This document shows positions 9,756 through 22,461 of a stretch of 64,000 bases of DNA, in pieces. The first letter of the stretch is position 1, and each line of letters starts with the position of its first letter. Both the position numbers and the translations under genes were made by a program. Below the pieces are notes generated by a model, which saw only the letters and a list, made by a program, of their open reading frames with translations, made no database searches and had not been told where the DNA came from. The stretch comes from Bretschneidera sinensis (taxonomy: Eukaryota; Streptophyta; Magnoliopsida; Brassicales; Akaniaceae), in NCBI GenBank assembly GCA_023935145.1, contig CM043701.1, forward strand, positions 75,080,817-75,144,816, written 5' to 3'.

Positions 9756-12200
9756 ATGAGATGGAGTTATTATGCGTATCGCGCCTTACACCCCCTTTTT
9801 GTCAATTTGTAAGGGGGTTCCTATTGAAGGAAACTTTTTTAGGTCGGGGCACATTTCTCATGATTAGCCTTATGTTTGCTAAGCGCGAAACAATGATAAC
9901 ACATAAGAAGCCTCCATTTGACCTTGAAAGGGGGTCAAATCCCTTGTCATTAGTCTATATGTTAGATTATAGGGTAGGAAGATTTGGGTATAAGAGAAGG
10001 AGGAATTAGAACTCCCTCTCTTGACTAGACTGAAGTCTAACCCCTTAGAATCTTAGGAAAAATATCTAAGTTTAAGTCTAATTTAATCCACCATACACTA
10101 GCATTCTATCACAAGTAATTACAAAATATTTCATCTAAGTAGTTATAACAAACATCACAATTAAAAAATGAGCATGTATACCTAGGAGATTACTGACCCA
10201 ATATGGGATAACCTTGTCATATAGCAAACATCACAATTGAAAAATGAGCATGTATACCTAGGAGATTATTGACCCAACATGGGACAACTTTGTCCTCCTA
10301 GGAAAGATGAACTCACTTTATCAAGTGCGTTTCAAACAAATGATAATATGACAATAAAAGAAGAACAATTCTAAATATGTAAACAACTAAGGTAAATTTC
10401 AATCACTAAATAAACGAGTTAGTAGGCTTAGAACACATATAGATGGTTAATCAACTAAGGTATAGCATACATAAATTAGAATAGTAGAATAAAAGAATAT
10501 TTATTATCCCTACAAGGAAACTATCGATCGATGCCAAAGGGCTACTGCTCAGTGATTGTAGACTCACGATTGGCCACAATGGGTGTCGATCGGTTTCTTT
10601 TGAACAGATTGCAATCTTTGAGTAAAAATTTCAAAATGAATTTAAAGCATTCAGTTTTGGGCATACAAACTTTTCCTTACATATTATTTTTATTTAGATC
10701 CTCATGGAATGTAATTTCCTTAAACAATCTTGGCACAAAATGTAAACTAAAGTAACATACATATAACATAAGAAGAGTCATCTCCCTAGTAAGCAAATTT
10801 ACTAGTATTATACTGATCATTCTTTCTTGACATTTAGAAGACTAGTCTAAGGAGGCCATAGATAAAATTATAGAACATACTTTTTACATGAGAATGGCAT
10901 TCAATGAATCCACCATAATTAACTCAAAAGAAAAAGATAATCTAAATGTTACATAAAGTGTATTACTAACCTTGTGAAGAAATAATTTACGACGTACGAT
11001 GGAGTGGTGCTATATTCAAAGATCTTATGCTCTGTTGAACTTAGATCAGTACGATAACTTGAACTTGCTCTTGTAATGAGACCAATTATACAAAAATAAA
11101 GATTTGGCTAGTCGATTTTGTAAGGGCAATGGTAGTGTTTGCATGAACAATCTATTACAGATTTCTACCCAAAAAACCAAAGATTGTTGTGAGCAAAAAT
11201 GTGTATAGTTTCTACTAGGTTGCTAGAAGTGTTGTTGTTCTTGGTGTAAGAGAGGGGGATATTTATAAGTGTCAAAAAGGGACAAAAGTGTAGTGGGGGG
11301 ACAAAAGTGTAAGAGGTTAATGGCTTATTGAAAAATGTCAAAATGGGTGACTTGTAACGATTTTGTTTGCCATTGAAAGGAGAATCGTGTTAATGAAATT
11401 GGTCATTGAAGAGCTGGATTATGTAACGTAAGTACCAATTAGTAGTCAATATATACCGATCAATACAATTAACCAACCAATCAGTACCAAGCTTGGATTG
11501 ATCAAGGTCAGTGTTCTGAATAAGCCTCTGGTTTTGGGCCTTGGCTCTAAACGAGTTTAAATGACATTGGATGGTTTAACACGGGAAGAAAATGGGTTTT
11601 GTGTAAGGCTTATTTTTAAGTTTAGTTAGGTTAATTTGACCATTTTAAAATGTGGGTTTGGGATTGTAATTGGATTTTTTTTTCCAAAAATAAGTCTTGG
11701 TTCTCATGTTCACCAAATTCAAGCATCTTGGGACCGAGTTCTCATCATTGAGCCCCACACATGACCTATTCCAATATTTGGAACGAAATTGGATGTCTAC
11801 AGTTTATCTCCCTTTAATCGAAGCTCCACTAAGAGCACCAATCAAAAGTTATGAGTGACCTTAGTTTCGTTTCAAATATTTGAAAGGTGGAGTGCAATAT
11901 ATGCACAAAATGTAAACATGTTGTTGGGTAAAAGAATGCTTCATGGAGACATCCATGATAATGTTACGTTTCTAAGGTAATGGAGTCGGTATCCGTTCAC
12001 TTGAGCGATGCTTTTGGATTGAAGATTGTTTGCTTCGAAGATTTGGTGGCTTTGAGTTCCAACTCCACTTAGGGTTTGATACTTGTGCATGTTGGGGATT
12101 TTGGTGATCCAATTTTTCGGACTCTAATAGGGAAGGCATCGGTTTAACCTCCTCTTGGAATTCGATTCTTAAATTGGGTCAAAGACTTTGCAAAAGGTCA
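9756..12200. other. long non-coding stretch, no gene recognised
   Basis: Apart from the tandem duplication at 10149-10300, I recognise nothing. Short ORFs here (for example 9761-10009 and 10531-10755) show no known motifs and have no homolog I can name. The segment may be decayed LTR-retrotransposon DNA, but no ends were found. Confidence 0.35.
10149..10300. repeat. 76-bp tandem duplication
   Basis: Two adjacent copies start with CAAACATCACAATT at 10149 and 10225. They share ATGAGCATGTATACCTAGGA and TGACCCAA downstream, with a handful of substitutions. Confidence 0.85.
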
Positions 12201-12204
12201 ATTC

Positions 12205-12640
12205 GAAAGATAAGGGCTTATATCTTGCCTCAAGGAAGAGCAATGGCTTATGTGGTTACCTTGAAAAATGATGGCTTATATCTACCTTAAAAGGAAAAGC
12301 AAAGGCTTACATGATTGGCTTGAAAAATGATGCAACGACGGCTTATATCTTGCCTCAAAAGCAAAAACGATAAGTTATATTTTTCCTCAAAAATAAAAGT
12401 AAGGGCTTACATGATTGCCTAAAAAACGAGGGTTTATATCTTACCTCAAAAACAAAAAATATGAGCTTATGTATTGCTTCAAAGGGAAAAATAAGGGCTT
12501 ACATGATTTTCTTGAAAAATGAGGGATTATATCTTGTCTCAAAGGAAAAAGCAACGACTTACATGATTGCCTTGAAAGAAAAAAAAGACCTTATATCTTG
12601 CCTAAAAAAATAAGGGCTACAATCTTGCCCCAGAGGAAGT
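12205..12640. repeat. degenerate minisatellite array
   Basis: Alternating modules recur: GGCTTATATCTTGCCTCAAA followed by an A-rich linker, and GGGCTTACATGATTGCCTTG followed by AAAAATGA. Each module is roughly 40-45 bp, so the higher-order unit is about 85 bp and is present about five times with substitutions and indels. No ORF survives through it. Such arrays are common in non-coding parts of large plant retrotransposons, but I could not tie this one to an element. Confidence 0.8.
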
Positions 12641-13435
12641 TTTGATGAATGCCCATTAAAAGGATTTCACTTGGGACTCGGTCCTCGATCAGAGTTTAAT
12701 TCTGAAATTGAGTGAGAATGTGTGATGTGTTCAAAAATGTTTTAGTGGTTTGGAATGCGAACTTTGAAGGTCCAAGGGCCTCAATGTGCTGAATGAACTC
12801 AAAGGAAGTCCAAAATAGCTAGAATGAAAGGAAGTCGTGATTGGTAAACAAGCCATACTGATCAATTGATACTTAACACTGATAGGTAATAATATGATAC
12901 CAATCGATTCTCAATAAAAGCAAGGTCAGGTTGTCTATAAATAGTAAAATTGTGATTTAAACCTCTTTTTACAACCTAAAACCTCCTAAAGCCCTATTTT
13001 CGACCAAAATCTTTTGATTTCACCAAATCCCTTCAAGTTTTTAGGTTCTGATCAATGATTCGCTTAGCCTTTAGGTGTTATAGCTTCTCTCTATCAAACT
13101 TTCGTTTTTTCAAACAACAAGTTCTTTGACTCTTCGTTTTCATCATGTTTTAAATTGATTTTTGCACATTTAAATGAATAAACTATGCATTAAGGACTAT
13201 TAACGTAGAATTTGAACTCGTACAACTTATTATCTTGAGACTTTCGATTGTTTGTATGCCTAACTAAAAATACTGATACAACAATTGACAGTACTAGCAA
13301 GGCAAAAAGAGGAAAATAGAACCCTAGTAGAACAGTTGTCCAGGATCCTAGTAGGTCCCTAAGACTCCAAGGGTTGAAGCCAAGACAATTCAGATAGCAC
13401 AAGGGAAAAGGCTAACAAGAAAGCAAGATTAGTTA
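12641..13435. other. non-coding; distal part probably 5' LTR of the plus-strand gypsy element
   Basis: A promoter-like TCTATAAATAG lies near 12935. The last part abuts the TSD GTTAC of E1. Since the DNA right of E1 (22063 onward) is gypsy LTR sequence, the DNA just left of 13436 should be the other half of that LTR. I could not locate its start. Confidence 0.35.
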
Positions 13436-13440
13436 GTTAC

Positions 13441-15585
13441 TGCAACGACCCATCTCGGGTTGGCTACCCTCGAGACGGTGTCATCAGATTTTGAAAATCC
13501 CAACACGACACATATATGCAACCATAAAAATAATACTAACAGAAATTTTTACATTAATCCTCAACCCTCAATAGAAAAGATATATCAATTTGATATTAAC
13601 TTAAACATAATATACAATGTAAAATGCATGAATATTTACAAATAAATTTTTATTTTATTTTCTCATTAGTCTGAAATATTGACATATACGTAGCTTATAG
13701 AAAATGATTTCGTCTGAATCTCAACTCACCAAACTATTTGTCCTGCATGCTACCTGAAATCATTGTGCAATGAGGGGTGAGCTTCACAAGCTCAGTGAAT
13801 TAAATTTACTAGAAGTACTTAATTTGTATAAATAGTCTTTCAATATTTAATCACTTATATCTCATACAACTTGATACTAGCATTCCACTATCACTACACA
13901 TATCATAAGTCTCATTCTCTATCAATCTCTTCTTCTTATTTATTGGTTCACCTTAAGACCATCAATTATCTCATAATTACCTCGTAATGAGGTTATAGCA
14001 TAAAGTCAACCATTTAGATGATTCTTATTATATCATACTTCTATGTTTCTTTCTCACCATAACTGTCTCTCAGTGAGACTCATTTATCTATAAATAAAAT
14101 TCATAATAACAAACCACACATCAGCATTTCAGTAATGAAATCAATATTTAAAATAGATGCAATGTATGAATTATTATTAGGGAATGTCTTCCCACATGTC
14201 GACATGTTTTTATTATCTTAGACTGGCCCCCTCCCGGTTCCTTTCTTTTCAGCTTATCCCGGCTGTCATGGTATTTATTTCTAGCATATATCGGCTGTCA
14301 CAATGTCCCTTTTATTTTCATCATATACCGACTGTCATGGTTTTTCAATTAGACTCGACCCCCTCCCGGTTCTTTTTTTTTATTTAATGCATATGCATAT
14401 GAACAATAATATGAAATATGCATATGAACAATGACATTAAAAAAACAAACATGAATTCAAATATTTAAATTAGCTATCCTAATTTTCTCAAATTATATAA
14501 AAAAATTTCACTAAATTTCTCTCATCCTAAATCATATCAAATCATCCATCAAAGTTTGTCAAGATCCACTAATTTCATCTTCTCATAATTCGTATCAAAA
14601 CATCAACCATAGCTCATCAAGAATTTCACTTATCGCTTTATTATTAAATCAACTTATTATTCCAAAAAAATTATTTCTCACCTAATAATTTTGTACATGT
14701 CCAAAATTCCTATCATACATATCAATCAATTTTTCATGTACCACCAAAGCATACACTAATAATTTATTTTAACAGTATCACTAAATATTTCATTTTTATC
14801 TATATTACTTAAAGTAAATCTAACTCACCACGTAGCACTTAAAGCTACTCATGGATCACCTCCTTACCTTTCCCGTTCATCTCAGAAATTTCCTTCGGTT
14901 GCTGATCGCCAATACCTGACATAATATTTATATTAACTTTCTAATTTCTTCTTCAATTCTTCATAAACCATACCATTTGAAAATTCTCACTTTGAGTTAC
15001 AGGAAATTTCATGTATGTTAAAAATTCAAAAATAAATATCACATTATTATCTTATGTTTTTCTTAGAGCTTCCCGTGCTTCTCTATAAAATTCTCCCGTC
15101 GGTTCAAAATTTTGCTCTTTCAACATTTCTTTCGGTCCCCAAATATTTAGAGAAATTGAGTGATTTGAAAGAAACTAAATGAAATCTGTTAAGTGTAAAT
15201 TACATTTACTATTATATGTATGTATGTATATATACTAAACTTAAGCATTACTCAGCATTTCGTCCCTCCCCAAATGTTGCCACGATTTTGCTGAACGTGG
15301 CTTACATGCAAATAAGATTTGGTAGCAGGTTGTCACCTGCTGCCAAAATTTTTGATTTTTTTTTGAAAAAATATAATTTTTTTCTTTTTTTTCCTTCTTT
15401 TCATGTTGGACACATTCATATTTTTTTTCTTTTTCTTTGTAACTACGCCCCCATGCGTCCAGTTTTTTTTTCAAAAGAATTATTTTATTCAATACTAAAT
15501 CCTTCGCATAAATATATTATTTTAATTTCATGTCATATTTATTAAATTACTTCTTTATCCTTACTTTACGAATACGGGTATTACA
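13441..15585 (-). repeat. E1 3' LTR
   Basis: About 2.15 kb, homologous along its length to 19953-22062. On the plus strand it starts TGCAACGACC (one change from TGTAACGACC) and ends GGGTATTACA. It contains the palindrome ACATGTCGACATGT (near 14195), a variable repeat block with CGGCTGTCA units (about 14215-14370), and the hairpin GTAGCACTTAAAGCTAC (14832-14848). Confidence 0.92.
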
Positions 15586-15606
15586 ATTCTATCCACCTTA
15601 TACAAA
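15586..15606 (-). other. E1 polypurine tract
   Basis: Reading the minus strand, the purine-rich AAGGTGGATAGAAT directly precedes the LTR start TGTAATACCCG. This is the plus-strand priming site position in Ty3/gypsy elements. Confidence 0.7.
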
Positions 15607-16019
15607 TTTTGTCCCCGAAATTTCCTCACCTAACTCAAGAAACAATTGTGAACAATACTTCTTCGTCTCACGCTTTTACGTAATCTCTTCAGCATCCTTA
15701 TTCCGCCACAGAACTTGAACTAATGCAATTATTTTATTTCACAAAACTTGTTATTTTTGTCTAAAATTCTCTCTGGTACTTGTATATAAGTTCACTCTTT
15801 CCGAATTTCTATAGTTTAGCTCGAAATATTATAACATTCATCACGTAAATACTTTCTCAAAAGTGAAACATGAAATATACTATATAAATGTTTTAATTCT
15901 GAAGGCAAATACAAGCTACTCACAACTAGTCCAACTTTCTTAACAACCTCATAGGGTCTCAAATACCTCGGATTCGGCTTTCCTTTCATGTTTAAATCTC
16001 AAAACACATTTTCATTGAG

Positions 16020-16668
16020 ATATTTTTAATTACACCCAATCACCTACTTGAAATTCAAGAGATTTTCTCTTAGTATCAGTATAGCTATTCGGTCTACTCT
16101 GTGCTGCTTTACGGTTCTCTCTAATCAATTTGATCCTCTTAGTTGTTAACTCAATAATTAATGGACCAGATATATTTCTCTCTTCCATTTCTTCCCAACA
16201 TATAGGAGTTCTACACCTCCTACCATACAATGTCTCAATCGTTGTCATCCCAATACTAGTTTGGTACTAATTATTATAAGTAACTTCAATCGATGCCATG
16301 TAAGCATCCCGACTTAATGAGAAACTCGTTACATTTGCCCTTAACATATCTTATAGTACTTGAAAATCCTTTCTATCTGAGCATGAAAAATTACATTAAA
16401 TTACAACTGTGTACCCGTGGCTTTTTGAAAGCCTCTCCAAAACTAAGATGTAAATCTAGCATCTTTATTTAATACTATGCTTAATGGTGCTCCATAAAAT
16501 TTCAGTTACATCTTTCTTCAATCCTGACCACCAGAAATTTTGTCTCAAGCCTCTATACATCTTATTGTTACTTGGTTGCATCGAATCTACATCATCATAT
16601 ACCTTTCTCAATATCTTCTTTCTCAACTCCACAGCATTGGGAACACAACTCCTATGTTCCAATACCAA
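16020..16668 (-). pseudogene. E1 integrase remnant with core deletion
   Basis: 16668-16465 holds the end of the HHCC zinc-binding region (MYRGLRQNFWWSGLKKDV) and then jumps directly to sequence matching the middle of the catalytic core (TEI, then GAPLSI-like and the KDARFTS equivalent). The first catalytic Asp region and its surroundings are absent. 16248-16030 holds the core end and C-terminal region (ETLYGRRCRTPICWEE and LEFQVGDWV). Several frameshifts are present. A chromodomain would follow toward 15610 but is not readable. Confidence 0.82.
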
Positions 16669-16839
16669 AATACTCTCACTTCAAATTTTGAACTCATATT
16701 GCTTTCTAGTAAGCACTCAATGCTTAATTTTTTCTATCTTTTCATCTCTACCTTGTATCTCTAAAGCATTTTACTATGAATGACTGTACAACCATATTCG
16801 TTAATCATGATCCTCTATCACTGATATTCAACTTCATTT

Positions 16840-17350
16840 TCATCTCTCTAAATCTATCATCAATTTTACATCAGGACTCCCAATAGCAGTTAACCTTCTT
16901 GTAGACTTTCTACTCAATGCATCAGCTATCACCTTCACCTTTTTCTGGATGATAGGGAGTTGTACAATCATAGTCACAAACCACTCTATCCACCATCTTT
17001 GCCTCAAATTCAACTCTCTCTGGGTAGGTAAGTATGTCAAACTCTTATAACCCATGAATATCTAACAAATGGCTCTATACAGATGATGTCTCCAATCTTT
17101 AAAGTAAACACTATAGTTGCCAACTCTAAGTCATGAGTAAGGTAATTTCTATCATGAGTCTTCAATTGCCTAGAAGTATGGGTCACAGCTTTCCTATGTT
17201 ACACATATCCCAATCATTGATGTGACATATCACTATACACCACAAATCTTTCATCACCAAAAGGAAACACCAATACTGGAGTTGTAGTCAATTTCTCCTT
17301 TAGTAATTGGAAAATTTTCTCACACTTCCCTCACTAGACAAATCTCACCT
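16840..17350 (-). pseudogene. E1 RNase H remnant
   Basis: The minus strand reads FVVYSDMSHQ (containing the first RNase H Asp), then [31 protein letters not shown] and [13 protein letters not shown]. These are hallmarks of the Ty3/gypsy RNase H and its C-terminal linker. Multiple frameshifts break it. Confidence 0.82.
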
Positions 17351-17397
17351 ACCTTTCTGGTTAGTTAATTCAACGGTATTACAATAATAGAAAAACT

Positions 17398-18120
17398 CTA
17401 AAATAATCTTCTATAATAACCAGCTAACCCCAAGAAGATTCTAATCTCAGTCGCATTAGTTGGTCTCTCCCAACTTAACATTGCCTCTACTTTTTGTGGA
17501 TCAACTATTATGCCATTTCCCGATCTTACATGTTCCAAGAAAGTTATTTCATTCATCCAACACTCACACTTAGAGAACTTTGCATATAATTTCTCTCTCA
17601 TCAGAATCTCCAACACACTATCTAATATTTCATATGTTGTTCTTCCTTCTTAGAATATATCAGAATGTCAAATACAACCATAAATGTGTTAAGATATAGT
17701 TTAAACACTCTATTCATCAAGTCCATGAATGTTTTTAGAACATTAGTTAATCTAAATAACATCACAAAAAGCTTACGACTATAACATGTCTTAAAAGCAA
17801 TCTTAGGCACGTCTCCATTCTCTATCCTTAACTGGTGATAACCTAATCTCCAGTTTATCTTAGAAAACACTCACTCCTTACACTGCTCTAACAATTCATT
17901 TATCCTGGATAAAAAGTATTTATTCTTATTCCTCTATTTGTAGTTTATACACAATCTCATCGTTCCATCTTTCTCTTTCACGAACAACACAGGGGCTCCC
18001 CAATTACATTAGGTCTGATAAATTGTTTATCTAAAAATTCTTGAACTTTCAATTCTCTTAACTCAGTGGGTGTCACTCTGAATGGTGCTATAGATATATG
18101 TGATGAACCTGATATCATAT
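17398..18120 (-). pseudogene. E1 reverse transcriptase remnant, with in-frame TAG
   Basis: Toward the 3' end the frame gives KINWRLGYHQLRI, FMDLMNRVF, then a damaged catalytic box reading MVVFDILIYS, where one of the paired aspartates and neighbouring residues is lost. It ends with [12 protein letters not shown]. Upstream the conserved MRLCINYK is followed by TAG at 17936-17934, the same position as in E2 and E3. Frame breaks occur in addition. Confidence 0.85.
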
Positions 18121-18349
18121 CAATAAAAAATTTAATCCTCTACTGGGAGACAATTAGGCAACTCATCAAGAATTACATTAGAATAATCTTTCACCACTAA
18201 TATTTATTCTAACTTCCTACTTTCCTTTTTAGAATTCATTTGTGTATGCCAAATACTCCTCACAACCTTTCTTCAACCATATCCTAGTGGTCAAAGCAAA
18301 AATAAGATAGTTCAAGAGTATTTTATGCTCTCTCTGAAAGTTACACTCC

Positions 18350-18625
18350 TCATGTCCATATCTCTAACACTACATTCTTTTTAAAACAATCAACCATATT
18401 CAAATATAATAAATCAGCTTCAGATTCTCTATCACTGATACGAATCACACAACCCTTGTAAACATTTATAATTTTCATTCTATCTTTAATAGGAACTTCA
18501 ACAAAAATATTTTTTATCAAAGGACTAATACATACTTCAATTGACTTCATATGAATACTGGATGCAAAAGAATGGGTTGCACCAAGATCAATCAAAATTG
18601 ATATGTCCACCTTTTCTATATACAA
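18350..18625 (-). pseudogene. E1 aspartic protease remnant
   Basis: Open frame with ILIDLGATHSFAS, the retropepsin active-site region. The expected Asp-Ser-Gly reads Asp-Leu-Gly here, so it is probably inactive. It also keeps KGCVIRISDRE and LDMV-like segments found in Tekay proteases. A deletion joins it abruptly to the preceding gag zinc-knuckle region. Confidence 0.8.
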
Positions 18626-18639
18626 AGCACATCAAATTA

Positions 18640-19516
18640 GAACAATTATGAGATAAATATCTTATCTGAATATATCTATGACCAACTTCTGTCTCCCAAT
18701 TATACATCAGATTACCATTTCCCTTTAGTGGCATACTTACTTCCTTTGTCATGACTCCCAATTCCTATAACCTGTCTCTCAAAACTAAGGGTCCCACTGA
18801 TATTAATCTAAGCTATAAAAGCAACAGATCTTGTTTGCCTCTAACTCCATACTACAGTTCTCTATGACAAGTACCGCCTCATCTGGGTGGTCTCCCACCC
18901 TACACATTCATACTGGTACTATCTCTAGGCTCCTCAAATCTAGACTTCTTCCGCTAATTCCTCTTTTTTCTAAATTTCAACACATCCTTCTCAATCTGAA
19001 GTGCTACATCCACCAATCTCATGTAAGATGGTTTTGATCAACTCTTAAAATATAGTTCATCTATGAACCTCTTACACTTATTCTCCTCTAGGTCTACTAT
19101 TTTCGATACAACCATTGACAAGACCACAAATCTCATCTCATACTGAACCACAGTCAACCTATTAGCCTCAAAAAAATAAAATCTCTATCTTGTTAGGCTC
19201 TAAAGGTCTAAGGAAAGTATTTATCATGGAAAACCTCCTTAAACCTATTCTAGGTTAAGAGTCTATCAACATCTGCACTTACCCTGGGAAGAATATCCTT
19301 CCACCATTTCAAAACTTCTCTTTCTAACTTAAAAGAAGCAAAGGCAATCATCTGCCTGTCAATTACTAGTAAAATACCAAACAATCTTTCTACATGTTTC
19401 TCCCAAAACTCAGGCTTAAAAGAATTCATAGTTCCTTTAAACAACAAGGCATTCGACCTAATATATCTAGCAAAACAATCTTTCTGCATCTCGTACGTAA
19501 ACTCACTTTTCCCCAT
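18640..19516 (-). pseudogene. E1 gag remnant
   Basis: 19516-19250 reads MNSFKPEFWEKHVERLFGIL and REVLKWWKDILPRV, the conserved capsid region of plant Ty3/gypsy gag. Further on, near 18640-18720, a zinc-knuckle relic reads YLSHNCSNLMCFVYRKGGHI, with key cysteines missing. Frameshifts lie between. This end is next to the PBS and so is the element's 5' end. Confidence 0.85.
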
Positions 19517-19936
19517 TTTAAACGTCTATCATTACTGGATTAACAATCTCAGGCACTGCTCTAGCCTGTTCATCAAGTTTATACTATAAGCTATCAACTC
19601 TATTATCTATTACATTCATTTTCTCAAGAGTATGTGTAAGAGCTTATCTTAGCTCATCTCTTTCAACTTCAGATTCTCTCACACCTTTACTAATATCAAT
19701 TATATTACTAATATCAATCACACTATCAACATGTTCCCTTCTACAAACCACAGATTCAGACTCAACCTCGACTTATCAAAAATATTGGGAGCATACCACA
19801 CTCTCTCAAATCAACAACTCTAACTCTAGCTCTAGCGTGTTTACGTGTCATCCTCAGACTGTTCATTAAAATATAATTTATTTTAATCTTTCACTTTATT
19901 TCTTTTTATGCATTCTGTAGAATCATAAAACCTAAT

Positions 19937-19948
19937 GCTCTGATACCA
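19937..19948 (-). other. E1 primer binding site (initiator tRNA-Met)
   Basis: The minus strand reads TGGTATCAGAGC, complementary to the 3' end of plant initiator tRNA-Met, 4 bases downstream of the 5' LTR end. Equivalent sites occur in E2 (45622-45633) and E3 (about 53516-53526). Confidence 0.9.
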
Positions 19949-19952
19949 AAAT

Positions 19953-22062
19953 TGTAACGACCCATCTCGGCTTGGCCACCCTCGAGATGGTGTCATCACA
20001 TTTTGAAAATCCCACCACGACATATATATGCAACCATAAAAATAATACTAAACAGAAATTTTTACATCAATCATTAACCCTCAACAAATGAGATACATCA
20101 ATCTGATATTAACTTAAACATAATATACAACGTAAAATGCATGAATATTTACAAATAAATTTTATTTTATTTTCTCAATAGTCTGAGGATGTTGACACAT
20201 ACGTGGCTTACAGAAAATGATTTCGTCTGAACCTCAACTCACCAAACTATTTGTCCTGCCTGCTACTTGAAATCATTGTACAATGAGGGGTGAGCTTCAC
20301 AAGCTCAATGAATTAAATTTACTAGAAGTACTTAATTTGTATAAATAGTCTTTCAATATTTAATCACTTATATCTCATACAACTTGATACTAGCATTCCA
20401 CTATTACTACACATATCATAAGTCTCATTCTCTTTCAATCTCTTATTCTTATTCATTGGTTCACCTTAAGACTATCAATTATCTCATAATTACTTCGTAA
20501 TGAGGATCACAGGATAAAGTCAACCATTTAAATGGTTCTTATCATATCATACTTTTATGTTTCTTTCTCACCATAACTGTCTCTCTGTGAGACTCATTCA
20601 TCTATAAATAAAATTCACAATAACAAACCACACATCAGCATTTTAGTAATGCAATCAATATTTAAAACAGATGTAATGCATGAATTATTATTAGGGAACG
20701 TCTTCCCATATGTCGACATGTTTTTATTATCTTAGATTGGCCCCCTCCTGGTTCTTTTCTTTCCAGCTTATACTGGCCGTCGCGATATTTATTTCTAGCA
20801 TATATCGGCTGTCACAGTGTCCCTTTTATTTTCAGTATATACTGGTTGTCCCGGTTTTTCAATTAGATCGGCCCCCTCCCGATTCTTTTCTTTTATTTAA
20901 TACATATACATATGAAAAATGATATGAAATATGCATATGAACAATGACATAAAAAAAACAAACATGAATTCAAATATTTAAATTGGTTATCCTGATTTTT
21001 CTCAAATTATATAAAAAAATTTCACTAAATTCCTCTCATCATAAATCACATCAAATCATCCATCAAAGTTTGTCAAGATCCACTAAATTTCATCTTCTCA
21101 TAATTCGTATCAAAACATCAACCATAGCTCATCAGGAATTTCACTTATCGTTTTTATTATTAAATCAACTTATAAGTTGATTCCAAAAAAATTATTTCTC
21201 ACATAATAATTTTCTACATGTCCAAAATTCCTATCATACCTATCAATCAATTTTTCATCTTCCACCAAAGCATGCACTAATAATTTATTTTAATATTATC
21301 ACTAGATATTTCATTTTTATCTAGATTACTTAAAGTAAATCTAACTCACTACGTGGCGCTTAAAGCTACCCGTGGATCACCTCCTTACCTTTTCCGTTCC
21401 TCTAAAAAATTTCCCCTGGTTGATGATCGTCAACACCTGACATAATATTTATATTAACTTTCTAATTTATTCTTCAATTCTTCATAAACCATACCCTTTG
21501 AAAATTCCCACTTTGAATTCCGAGAAATTTCATGTATGCTAAAAATTCAAAAATAAACATCACATTATTACCTTATGTTTTTCTTAGCACTTCCCGTGCT
21601 TCTCTATAAAATTCTTTTGTAAACTCCTTCAAAATTTTGCTCTTTCAACATTTCTTTTGGTCCTCAAATGTTTAGAGAAATCGAGTGATTTGAAAGAAAC
21701 TAAACGAAATCTGTTAAGTGTAAATTATATATATATATGCTAAACTTAAGCATTACTCAGCATTTCGTCCCTCCCCAAATGCTGCCATGATTTTGCTGAA
21801 CGTGGCTTACCTGCTGCCACGATTTTCGATTTTTTTTTTGAAAAAATACATTTTTTTCTTTTTTTTTTCCTTCTTTTCATGTTGGACACATCCAGATTTT
21901 TTTTATTTTTCTTTGTAAATACGTCTCAATGGGTCCAGTTTTTTTTTCCAAAAGAATTAATTTATTCAATACTAAATTCTTCGTGTAAATGTATTATTTT
22001 AATTTCATGTCATATTTATTAAATTACTTCTTTACTCTTACTTTACGATTACGGGTATTGCA
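19953..22062 (-). repeat. E1 5' LTR
   Basis: About 2.11 kb. On the plus strand it runs from TGTAACGACC to GGGTATTGCA, followed directly by the TSD. It is visibly similar to 13441-15585 but has accumulated many substitutions and indels, so the insertion is not recent. The hairpin here is GTGGCGCTTAAAGCTAC (21353-21369). Confidence 0.92.
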
Positions 22063-22067
22063 GTTAC

Positions 22068-22260
22068 AAAGAGGTTAAGGATTGTTGTGTAAAACAGAAT
22101 TGTAACTAACTGTTGACTCTCAACTTAGCTAACAGAGTAGTCCTAAACTTGTATAAATAGGACTTGTAATCAATACTAAAGCAATCAATGAAAAATTTCA
22201 TAAATTCTCTTCTCTACTTTTGTTACAATCTAGTAGCATTCTTGGAGTTAGACTTATACT
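22068..22260 (+). repeat. part of the 5' LTR of the plus-strand gypsy element
   Basis: Contains TATAAATA (22152-22159), followed by an AATCAATACTAAAGC leader and a CT-rich stretch. It precedes the gag start by about 200-400 bp. The matching left half was separated by the insertion of E1, as shown by the GTTAC duplication. Confidence 0.6.
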
Positions 22261-22461
22261 CGAAATCAAGTCAACCTTTCTGAGCTAATGAAGGCATGAT
22301 TTGTGCTTTCATTGACTCTATCATCTTCTCCACCTTTCCATTTTCATAAAATCCTTACCATATTCCATAAATTCAATTATAAACTCTTAAATATGGTTGA
22401 ATAAACCAGATCAAGAAATAATGAGCCCACATGGGACAAATTTTATCAACTCACCAAACAA

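Larger units (their letters stand above)
13436..22067 (-). mobile_element. E1: complete but coding-defective Tekay-type Ty3/gypsy element, TSD GTTAC
   Basis: Structurally complete element at 13441-22062 (8,622 bp), read on the minus strand. The 5-bp TSD GTTAC is exact on both sides (13436-13440, 22063-22067). LTRs are 13441-15585 and 19953-22062. Order on the minus strand is LTR, PBS, gag, protease, RT, RNase H, integrase, PPT, LTR. LTR start TGTAATACCCG, end CGTTACA and the GGGGACAAAATTT sequence before the PPT fit the Tekay/Del chromovirus lineage. Every domain has frameshifts or stops, and the integrase core has an internal deletion, so it could only have moved using proteins supplied in trans, or decayed after insertion. 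It sits inside the 5' LTR of the older plus-strand gypsy element. Confidence 0.92.

Noticed and set aside
13190..13402. 70-codon minus-strand ORF with a hydrophobic stretch
   Set aside because: Hydrophobicity alone is weak evidence. The segment flanks an element insertion and probably belongs to an LTR.
15216..15545. 109-codon ORF in the E1 LTR
   Set aside because: It crosses T-runs and is not kept in the second LTR of E1; it is LTR sequence.
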